Shown: positions 26,056 to 33,362 of the stretch, piece by piece
How positions within the stretch are numbered: position 1 is the first letter of the stretch
How the letters are laid out: every line of letters begins with the position of its first letter
Assembly: GCA_029553585.1 (NCBI GenBank)
Contig: JAKPKS010000167.1
Location: 1-64,000 of the forward strand
Direction: 5' to 3'
Length of the DNA stretch: 64,000 nucleotides
From: Candidatus Atribacteria bacterium
GTDB lineage: Bacteria > Atribacterota > Phoenicimicrobiia > Phoenicimicrobiales > Stramentimicrobiaceae
Notes under the pieces: model-generated
Seen by the model: the letters and a program-made list of their open reading frames with translations, nothing else
What the model was told of the DNA's origin: nothing
Database searches by the model: none
Position numbers and translations under genes: made by a program

Positions 26056-27540
26056 ATGACAGGATATAGAGCACAAAGAAAAAAGTTACGTTCAAAAGGG
26101 TTTTTAGGGCGTTCATTTCTAATTTCCATAATTCTTAATATAATATTCATACTGGTTTTTAATAATCTCATTTCTTTTGAACTTATTAATATTCCAGAAC
26201 TGGAAGATATTATTATGGTAACTATGGTTGAACTGCCTTCTATAAAAAATCCCACTACGGTAAGGCCTGAGATTACCAGAGAAGAACCAGTTGCCGAGAC
26301 CAGTGTCAGGCCGAGAGTGGAACCCGCCTTACCAGAGCCGGCTAGAATACAAGAAACTGAAACAAAGCCATTGGTAGAAAAAAAAGAGATGGTAGTAGAA
26401 AGCAGTCCCAGGGTAGAAGTTAAAATGCCTGAAATTGATATTCCAGCCAAAGAGGAAGTAGCTCAAATTAAAGAGGAGATATCCATCATACCTGATGTAC
26501 AAATTGCCGCCCGAGACTTAACCCCCAGTATTGCCAGCAGGAGAGAGATAGAAGGAGAGGTGCTGGAAAGAGGCGAATTTGAAATACAGGCCAGACTGGG
26601 CTTAGCGGGACAAGAGCGAATTGAATCTACCTATGGAACCATCGTTACCCCAGGGGAATTAAGTACTTTACCAAGGACTGCAGAAAAAGAATCTCCTTTT
26701 GACCAGAGGCCATTAGCTATTATGATTGATAATGCTAATAATTCCCGGCCACAAAGTGGACTGGACAAGGCCAATATTGTTTATGAAGTACTGGCAGAAG
26801 GTGGTATAACACGTTTTTTAGCCATTTTTGCTACCCAGGATGCTGGCAAAGTTGGTCCTATCCGTAGTGCCAGACCCTATTTCATTACTAAAGCCCTGGA
26901 ACACAATGCTATTTACGTGCATGCCGGAGAAAGTCCTGATGCCGCCATATTTATAAAAGAAGAAAGAATAGATGATATCAATGAACTGGTTCATTATCAA
27001 CCTTTCTGGAGAATTCCGGAGCGAAAACCTCCCCATAATCTATATGCTTCTACTGAACAGCTTAGAGGGGAAGCAAAAAGGCTGGGGTATATTGAAATGG
27101 TTAATAGGGGTGATTATCAATTTGAAATTGACTCCAAAGAACAATTAACAGGCAAAGAAGTTCAAAAGATAGATATCAGATACAATGCTAATTACACTGT
27201 CAGTTATAAATACAATCCTGAGATTCAGAGATATATTCGTTTTATCAATAATGAGCCTCATATTGATCAGGAAACTGGTCAGCAGTTGCAAGTTAAGAAT
27301 CTTGTAATCCAGCACAGTGACAAAAAGATACTGGATAGTGAAGGCAGGCTGGCAGTTGATTTTATCGGCAAGGGAACGGGAATAATTATTTATAATGGCA
27401 GATCAGAAGAAATAACCTGGTCTAAGGAGTCTTTGAGATCAAAAACCTTCTTTTATAACAAAGAAGGCAATAGATTAGCTATACAACCTGGTAATGTTTG
27501 GATACAGGTAATACATCCTGATACTGAAGTTAATTATTAA
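26056..27540 (+). CDS. TonB-like N-terminus fused to YerB (DUF3048) domain
   Basis: Residues 1-16 are basic, followed by a membrane segment (about 20-40) and a proline/glutamate-rich stalk (about 60-145), the layout of TonB or TolA. From residue about 213 the protein is a DUF3048 (YerB) domain: RPLAIMIDNANNSRPQSG, VYEVLAEGGITRFLA and GPIRSARPYF are clear, and the C-terminal YerB half runs to the end. YerB is a lipoprotein in Bacillus of unknown function; I know of no described TonB-YerB fusion. No TonB C-terminal domain is present. It lies 43 bases after exbD, so the pair should energise it. Family recognition is firm; role is inferred. Confidence 0.78.
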   Translation: MTGYRAQRKKLRSKGFLGRSFLISIILNIIFILVFNNLISFELINIPELEDIIMVTMVELPSIKNPTTVRPEITREEPVAETSVRPRVEPALPEPARIQETETKPLVEKKEMVVESSPRVEVKMPEIDIPAKEEVAQIKEEISIIPDVQIAARDLTPSIASRREIEGEVLERGEFEIQARLGLAGQERIESTYGTIVTPGELSTLPRTAEKESPFDQRPLAIMIDNANNSRPQSGLDKANIVYEVLAEGGITRFLAIFATQDAGKVGPIRSARPYFITKALEHNAIYVHAGESPDAAIFIKEERIDDINELVHYQPFWRIPERKPPHNLYASTEQLRGEAKRLGYIEMVNRGDYQFEIDSKEQLTGKEVQKIDIRYNANYTVSYKYNPEIQRYIRFINNEPHIDQETGQQLQVKNLVIQHSDKKILDSEGRLAVDFIGKGTGIIIYNGRSEEITWSKESLRSKTFFYNKEGNRLAIQPGNVWIQVIHPDTEVNY

Positions 27541-27576
27541 TCTTTAATACTATTATTAATGTAAGTATCAATATAT

Positions 27577-28500
27577 ATGAATGTTAAAATTAATGCAGAA
27601 AACAATAATCAGCAAAAGGATTTAATAGAATACTTTTTAGAATACCTAACTCTGGAAAGAGGTCTATCATTTAATACAGTTACTTCCTATCGTTTTGATT
27701 TATTAAAATACTATGAATTTGTTGTTCTCAAAAAACAACTTACTTTTCAGGAAGTTGACCGGGAAATCATTGCTCAATATTACCATTATTTAAACCAGAT
27801 AAAATTAGCCATTAATTCTATTTTTCGCAATCTGGTGGCTCTAAAAATGTTTTATCGCTTTTTACTATCAGAAAGATATATAGAGAATGATTTAGCTCTA
27901 TATATCGAATTCCCTAAATTAACTAAGAAGTTACCGGAAGTATTGAATTTGAAAGAATTGGATAAATTATTAGCGGAAAAAAATTTTAAGGGATTGATTG
28001 GCAAAAGAGACCAGGCTATAATTGAGCTTTTATATGCCACCGGAATCAGGGTAACCGAATTGATTAATTTGAAAAGAAATGATATTAATCTTGACCATCA
28101 ATTATTAAAGTGTATCGGCAAGGGAAATAAGGAAAGGTGGATTCCATTTACCGAAAGAGTGCAGAAAGTTTTACTCGATTACCTGCAAACAATCAGACCA
28201 AAATTTAAAAAAAGAAAAGAAACAGATCGATTGTTTTTAAACAATCAAGGTCAGCCAATCAGCAGACAGTCCATTTTTTATTTAGTTAAAAAATATGCTC
28301 AGGAATCGGGAATCAGAAAAAATGTGACGCCACATACCCTAAGGCATACTCTGGCAACTCATTTAATAGAAAATGGAGCAGACCTGAGAACAGTGCAGGA
28401 AATGTTAGGACATTCGGATATCTCTACCACTCAGATATATACCCACGTTAGTAGAAAATGGATTAAAGATGAATATTTTAAAGCTTTTCCCAGAATATAG
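27577..28500 (+). CDS. xerD: Tyrosine recombinase XerC/XerD
   Basis: Site-specific recombinase that resolves chromosome dimers at dif. The SAM-like N-terminal DNA-binding domain (residues about 13-100) precedes the catalytic domain with all expected residues: Arg158 in YATGIRVTEL, Lys182, His253 and Arg256 in TPHTLRHTLA, His279 in LGHSDIS and the nucleophile Tyr288 in TTQIYTHV. At 307 residues the length is normal. No mobile-element features flank it, and it lies directly before punA, so a chromosomal Xer rather than an integrase is likely. XerC versus XerD cannot be settled by eye. Confidence 0.88.
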   Translation: MNVKINAENNNQQKDLIEYFLEYLTLERGLSFNTVTSYRFDLLKYYEFVVLKKQLTFQEVDREIIAQYYHYLNQIKLAINSIFRNLVALKMFYRFLLSERYIENDLALYIEFPKLTKKLPEVLNLKELDKLLAEKNFKGLIGKRDQAIIELLYATGIRVTELINLKRNDINLDHQLLKCIGKGNKERWIPFTERVQKVLLDYLQTIRPKFKKRKETDRLFLNNQGQPISRQSIFYLVKKYAQESGIRKNVTPHTLRHTLATHLIENGADLRTVQEMLGHSDISTTQIYTHVSRKWIKDEYFKAFPRI

Positions 28501-28548
28501 ATAGTATAAATGTTTAACTGAGGAAAGAAATAAGAAAGGAAGATCATA

Positions 28549-29376
28549 ATGAGCGCTATTTTAGAGCGAATTACCGAAAGTAACAGAGTGATAAGAGGTT
28601 ACACCGATCAAAAACCAGATATAGCTATTATACTTGGTACCGGTTTGGGTAAACTTGCTGAAGATATCAAAAATAGTGTGGTAATACCTTATGAAAAAAT
28701 AAAAAATTTTCCTGTTTCCACCGTTCCCGGACACGGTGGCAACTTAGTGATAGGTCAGCTGGGAGAGAAGTCAGTTATTGCCATGCAGGGAAGGTTTCAC
28801 TATTATGAGGGCTACAGTATGCAGGAAATTACCTTTCCCTTAAGGGTGATGAAAGAATTGGGAGCAAAGGTAATTATTATATCCAATGCTGCCGGAGGGA
28901 TGAATCGTTTCTTCCACAGGGGGGATTTGATGCTAATCTATGACCATATTAACCTAATGGGTGATAATCCTTTGATTGGGCCAAATGAAGAAAAAATGGG
29001 TCCACGTTTTCCCGATATGTCCCAACCTTATGATAAGGAACTGATTTTACTGACAGAGAAAATTGCTCTGGAAGATGGTATAAGATTGCATAAAGGAATA
29101 TATGCCGGATTAACCGGACCTATGCTGGAAACCCCGGCAGAGTATAGAATGCTTATTAAAATCGGTGCAGATGCTGTGGGGATGTCCACTGTGCCGGAAG
29201 TAATTGCAGCAAATCATATGGGAATGCGGGTATTGGGTATTTCCTGTATCACTGATTTAGCCATTGATGGAATAGTAGAAAAGGTGCATTTTCAGGAGAT
29301 CCTGGATGCAGCAGCACGTTCAGAACCAATAATGACTCATCTTATAAAAAAGGTAATCCAAAATATTGATATCTAA
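28549..29376 (+). CDS. punA: Purine nucleoside phosphorylase (class II, trimeric type)
   Basis: Splits purine nucleosides with phosphate into base and ribose 1-phosphate. Landmarks: IILGTGLGKLAEDI near residue 27, VPGHGGNL near 60 (phosphate site), QGRFHYYEGYS near 80, YAGLTGPMLETPAEYR near 185 and VGMSTVPEVIAANHMG near 209. At 275 residues it has the length of class II enzymes. GGAAGATC precedes the ATG. mtnA lies two genes on, so the enzyme may act on methylthioadenosine as well as inosine and guanosine; that is inference. Confidence 0.88.
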   Translation: MSAILERITESNRVIRGYTDQKPDIAIILGTGLGKLAEDIKNSVVIPYEKIKNFPVSTVPGHGGNLVIGQLGEKSVIAMQGRFHYYEGYSMQEITFPLRVMKELGAKVIIISNAAGGMNRFFHRGDLMLIYDHINLMGDNPLIGPNEEKMGPRFPDMSQPYDKELILLTEKIALEDGIRLHKGIYAGLTGPMLETPAEYRMLIKIGADAVGMSTVPEVIAANHMGMRVLGISCITDLAIDGIVEKVHFQEILDAAARSEPIMTHLIKKVIQNIDI

Positions 29377-29824
29377 TTTGATTAAAGTAGCTTTTTTAGC
29401 GGCGTTGCCTGTAACAGAATTAAGAGGAGCTATACCTGTGGGTTTAAATTTATACAATTTACCAGTATTACCCACTTTTCTGTTTGCGGTACTGGGGAAT
29501 ATAGTGCCAGCCCTATTATTATTACGATATCTGAAGCCATTTTCTGATTTGTTAAAAAGATGGTCTGCCTTTGACCTGTTCTTTTCCTGGCTGTTTAAAC
29601 GAACCCGAAAATATGAAGAAAAATATGAAAAATATGGTGCATTATTTTTGTTATTCTTTGTAGCTGTGCCTCTTCCCGGCACAGGAGTTTGGACAGCTTC
29701 GGTGGCGGCTTTTTTGTTTGGGATACGTTTTAGCTATGCCTTTTTTATGATGTCAGCTGGTGTATTTATTGCTGGAGTGATAGTAACCTTAGCCGATATT
29801 GGACTGATTAGTATTTTTGTTTAA
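29366..29824 (+). CDS. Small multidrug export-type membrane protein (COG2426)
   Basis: Short polytopic membrane protein of the family named after small multidrug export proteins; its true transport role is not established. The family patterns are FLAALPVTELRGAIPVGL near residue 8 and VAVPLPGTGVWTASVAAFLFG near 99, with four or so membrane segments and a basic stretch between them (about 65-90). The TTG start used lies inside the end of punA, behind AAAGGT; a second TTG four codons on is possible. 152 residues. Confidence 0.75.
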   Translation: MISNLIKVAFLAALPVTELRGAIPVGLNLYNLPVLPTFLFAVLGNIVPALLLLRYLKPFSDLLKRWSAFDLFFSWLFKRTRKYEEKYEKYGALFLLFFVAVPLPGTGVWTASVAAFLFGIRFSYAFFMMSAGVFIAGVIVTLADIGLISIFV

Positions 29825-29871
29825 TAACAATTTTTATTATTGCCGAATTAAAATAAAAAAATAAACTTATT

Positions 29872-30915
29872 ATGAATGATATAAGAAGAACTATTAAGTG
29901 GGAAGATAATAAAGTGGTCATGATTGACCAGAGAAAATTGCCACACAAATTAGAAATGTTAACCTGCACTTCTCATTATGAAGTTATAGAAGCTATTAAA
30001 AATATGGCTATCAGAGGTGCCCCCGCTTTAGGTGTAGCTGCAGCTTTTGGTATGGCTCTGGCTGCCAGGAATATAAAACCTAAAAATAAAGCCGATTTTC
30101 TTGCTAAATTAAAAGAGGCCAAAGATGAATTATCAAATTCCAGACCAACCGCTATTAATCTATTCTGGGCACTGGATGAGATATGGAATGAAGTGGCTAA
30201 CTCACAGGAAACTATAGATAGTTTAAGAGAAATAATACTGGATAAAGCCAATTTACTAGCAGAACAGGATATCAAGACTAATTACCTGATTGGGGAGAAT
30301 GGTGTAAGTCTTTTTAATGATGGTGACACTATTTTAACACACTGTAATACCGGGTCTCTGGCAACTGTTTCCTATGGAACTGCTCTTGGAGTAATCAGAT
30401 CAGTTTATAAAAAAAAGAAGAACATTAGAGTTTATGTAAATGAGACACGGCCTGTCTTGCAAGGGGCAAGACTGACTGCCTGGGAACTTAAAGATGATAA
30501 AATACCTTTCACGCTTATCTGCGATTCAACGGCAGGATTTTTAATGTATCAGAAAAAAATCAATAAAGTAGTGGTAGGGGCTGATCGGATTGCTGTCAAT
30601 GGTGATGTAGTAAATAAGATTGGCAGTTACAGTATTTCAGTATTAGCCAAAACACATAATATTCCTTTCTTTGTTGCTGCACCTCTATCAACTATTGATT
30701 TTGCTATTGCCAGTGGTATAGATATACCCATTGAGCAAAGAGACCCCCGGGAAGTCACTTTTATAATGAATAAAAAAATTGCACCAGACCATATTGAGGT
30801 TTATAATCCGGCTTTTGATATAATTCCCCATGAGAATATAACAGCAATAATTACTGAACATGGTGTTCTGGTACCTCCATACGAAAAGACACTGAAGTCT
30901 TTTTTATCTAAATAA
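29872..30915 (+). CDS. mtnA: S-methyl-5-thioribose-1-phosphate isomerase
   Basis: Converts methylthioribose 1-phosphate to methylthioribulose 1-phosphate in methionine salvage; the fold is shared with eIF2B subunits. Landmarks are MAIRGAPALGVAAAFG near residue 45, THCNTGSLATV near 156 (catalytic Cys), YVNETRPVLQGARLTAWEL near 189, and VVGADRIAVNGDVVNKIG near 235 (catalytic Asp). At 347 residues the length is normal. The genes for the rest of the salvage pathway are not in this window; with punA nearby the substrate may come from phosphorolysis of methylthioadenosine, although ribose-1,5-bisphosphate isomerase-like roles are known for relatives. No Shine-Dalgarno is obvious. Confidence 0.88.
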   Translation: MNDIRRTIKWEDNKVVMIDQRKLPHKLEMLTCTSHYEVIEAIKNMAIRGAPALGVAAAFGMALAARNIKPKNKADFLAKLKEAKDELSNSRPTAINLFWALDEIWNEVANSQETIDSLREIILDKANLLAEQDIKTNYLIGENGVSLFNDGDTILTHCNTGSLATVSYGTALGVIRSVYKKKKNIRVYVNETRPVLQGARLTAWELKDDKIPFTLICDSTAGFLMYQKKINKVVVGADRIAVNGDVVNKIGSYSISVLAKTHNIPFFVAAPLSTIDFAIASGIDIPIEQRDPREVTFIMNKKIAPDHIEVYNPAFDIIPHENITAIITEHGVLVPPYEKTLKSFLSK

Positions 30916-30927
30916 AAAGAAAAAGGA

Positions 30928-32202
30928 TTGGTGAGAGAATTGCAAAATCCAGAAAGGTTTTTTATCACGGGCGGTAAACCGTTACAGGGTACGGTGACAA
31001 TTGATGGTGCTAAAAATTCTGCTCTTTCTATAATGGCAGCTTGCCTTTTAACCAGGGAAATATGTGTTTTAGAAAATGTCCCGCAATTAAAAGATGTCTA
31101 TAGCATGATCGAGGTCATTAAAACCCTGGGGGTAGATGTGGAATGGAAAGATAATAATACCCTGTATATTAATCCTGATGATTTCAATAATTATGAGGCA
31201 CCTTATGAATTAGTTAAAACAATGAGGGCATCTTTTTTGGTGATGGGTCCTTTGCTTGCTCGATTAAAAAAAGCTAAGATTTCTCTTCCTGGAGGTTGTG
31301 CTATAGGTGCCAGACCAGTTGACTTCCATCTGAAAGGCTTCCGGGCTCTTGGGGCAAATATAGTTACCGAAAAAGGCTATATTAAAGCAGAAGTAAAAAA
31401 TTTAAGGGGCAGTGATATTTATTTTGATTTTCCCAGTCTGGGGGCTACTGAAAATATAATGATGGCTGCTACTCTTGCTGAAGGAGTTACTATTATTGAG
31501 AACGCAGCCAAAGATCCTGAGGTTATAGAGCTTGGTGCCTTTTTAAATGCCATGGGTGCTAAAATAGATGGTTTAGGTACTGATATTATAACCATCCAGG
31601 GAGTAAAAGAACTAAAAGGGGTAAATTATCGCATTATACCGGATAGGATTGAAGCAGGTACTTATATGGTGGCAGCGGCTATTACCGGGGGAGTGGTGGA
31701 GATTCAACATATTAACCCTTATTATTTAAAATCATGTATTGTTAAACTGGAAGAAGCAGGTATAAATGTCGATATTAAAGAAGACGATCGGGCTATTATT
31801 TCCAATTCGGGTATTATCAGATCAGTTGATATAAAAACCATGCCTTTTCCTGGATTTCCAACTGATCTGCAAGCCCAGTTTATGTCCTTAATGACTATTG
31901 CCAATGGCACCAGTATTATTACTGAAAATGTTTTTGAAAGTCGTTTTGCTCACGCCGGAGATTTAAGAAGGATGGGAGCTGATATTATCATCGAAGGTAG
32001 GAATAGTATAGTTAAAGGTGTAAAGAAACTTAGTGCCGCTCCGGTTATGGCTTCTGATCTAAGAGGTGGCGCGGCGCTGGTTTTAGCGGGCCTGGCTGCA
32101 GAAGGAACTACAGAAATAAGCAGAGTATACCATATAGATAGAGGTTATGTTAAGATAGAAGAAAAGCTTAGAGGATTGGGTGCAAATATTAGAAGGGAAT
32201 AG
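30928..32202 (+). CDS. murA: UDP-N-acetylglucosamine 1-carboxyvinyltransferase
   Basis: First committed enzyme of peptidoglycan precursor synthesis, adding enolpyruvate from PEP to UDP-GlcNAc; the fosfomycin target. FFITGGKPLQGTVTIDGAKN opens the protein, PGGCAIGARPVDFHLKG near residue 122 contains the catalytic Cys (so fosfomycin-sensitive by residue), and PDRIEAGTYM near 235 and the ending RGYVKIEEKLRGLGA are typical. Three starts are possible within 12 bases (TTG 30928, GTG 30931, TTG 30940), the Shine-Dalgarno-like AAAAGG and GGTGA do not decide. It begins 12 bases after mtnA. Confidence 0.93.
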   Translation: MVRELQNPERFFITGGKPLQGTVTIDGAKNSALSIMAACLLTREICVLENVPQLKDVYSMIEVIKTLGVDVEWKDNNTLYINPDDFNNYEAPYELVKTMRASFLVMGPLLARLKKAKISLPGGCAIGARPVDFHLKGFRALGANIVTEKGYIKAEVKNLRGSDIYFDFPSLGATENIMMAATLAEGVTIIENAAKDPEVIELGAFLNAMGAKIDGLGTDIITIQGVKELKGVNYRIIPDRIEAGTYMVAAAITGGVVEIQHINPYYLKSCIVKLEEAGINVDIKEDDRAIISNSGIIRSVDIKTMPFPGFPTDLQAQFMSLMTIANGTSIITENVFESRFAHAGDLRRMGADIIIEGRNSIVKGVKKLSAAPVMASDLRGGAALVLAGLAAEGTTEISRVYHIDRGYVKIEEKLRGLGANIRRE

Positions 32203-32307
32203 AGCAATAAAATAGTTTATCAGATATTGTGCTATAGATTGTTTATTATTCGTTGGTAAGTTAAACTAAAAAAATCGAGCAATGGAAATTAAAGGAGGAG
32301 CACACCC

Positions 32308-33327
32308 ATGCTGGGAATTGATAAAAGTTTGGGGATAGATTTAGGAACAGTCAGTGTATTGATTTATCAAAAGGGTAAAGGAATTGTATTACAGGAACCT
32401 TCTGTGGTTTCAATATATCGGGATACCGGAAAGGTATTTGCTGTTGGGAAAGAGGCCAAAGAGATGTTAGGTAAAACTCCGGGCAATATCATTGCTTTGG
32501 AACCCTTAAAAGCAGGAGTGATAGCTGATTATGATGTAACCGAGAAAATGTTAACTTATTTCATAAAAAAGGTCTTTTCCAACTCCAGATTATTTCGGCC
32601 ACAGGTGGTAATATGCGTTCCGGCGGGTGGTACTGAGGTGGAGAAAAGAGCAGCCCTGGAAGCAGCAATTCAAGCAGGTGCCAAAAAAGCTTATCTGGTG
32701 GAAGAATCGATCGCTGCTGCAATCGGTGCTGGTTTAGATATTAGTGAACCTTATGGCAATATGGTTGTAGATATAGGAGGGGGAACTACAGATATTGCAG
32801 TCATTTCTTTGGGTGGAATTGTAGAAAGTGAGTCATTGAGGGTAGCCGGCAACAATTTTGACGAGGACATTATAAAATATATAAAAAATAAATATAATCT
32901 GATGATTGGGGAGAAAACCGCTGAAAACCTGAAAGTAGAAATAGGAACAGCGATGCAACCTGAAAATGAAAGATATGCTGAAATTAGGGGAAGAGATTTG
33001 ATTACCGGTTTACCTAAAACCATTGAAGTAGGTTCCTCAGAACTGCTGGAGGCTATTTCTAAGAGTTTGGAAACCATATTGGATGCCATCAGGATGGTTT
33101 TAGAGAGAACTCCGCCAGAATTATCTGCTGATATTGCTGATAAGGGAATGATACTTACCGGTGGAGGGTCGTTATTGGAAAATCTTGATGTACTATTGAC
33201 TAAAGTAAATAAGGTACCTGCTTATGTGGCTGAAAATCCAATTTCATGCGTTGCCCTGGGAGCCGGAAAGGTATTAGACCAGATTCATATCCTGAAACAG
33301 GGTTTAATCAGCAGTGGGCATCGTTAA
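32308..33327 (+). CDS. mreB: Rod shape-determining actin homologue MreB
   Basis: Bacterial actin that forms membrane-bound filaments and guides the elongasome. Actin-family ATPase motifs are present: LGIDLGTVSVLIY near residue 8 (phosphate 1), VVDIGGGTTDIAVIS near 150 (phosphate 2) and GMILTGGGSLLENLD near 285 (adenosine). PAGGTEVEKRAALEAAIQAG near 105 is characteristic. At 339 residues the length fits MreB or Mbl. AAAGGAGGAG precedes the ATG. It stands apart from mreD-mrdA-rodA, and no mreC follows, so Mbl or MreBH is an alternative name. Confidence 0.88.
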   Translation: MLGIDKSLGIDLGTVSVLIYQKGKGIVLQEPSVVSIYRDTGKVFAVGKEAKEMLGKTPGNIIALEPLKAGVIADYDVTEKMLTYFIKKVFSNSRLFRPQVVICVPAGGTEVEKRAALEAAIQAGAKKAYLVEESIAAAIGAGLDISEPYGNMVVDIGGGTTDIAVISLGGIVESESLRVAGNNFDEDIIKYIKNKYNLMIGEKTAENLKVEIGTAMQPENERYAEIRGRDLITGLPKTIEVGSSELLEAISKSLETILDAIRMVLERTPPELSADIADKGMILTGGGSLLENLDVLLTKVNKVPAYVAENPISCVALGAGKVLDQIHILKQGLISSGHR

Positions 33328-33362
33328 AATAATTCCCCACAATATCTAAAAAGAAGGACATT

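Noticed and set aside
25893-26450. Minus-strand reading frame of 185 codons across the exbD/TonB-like gene border
   Set aside because: Antisense to the Pro/Glu-rich stalk, which gives a repetitive Ser/Gly/Thr translation; no ribosome-binding site or family match.
27577-28500. Integrase of a mobile element
   Set aside because: The protein is of Xer type, and no attachment-site repeats, tRNA gene or phage genes lie next to it.
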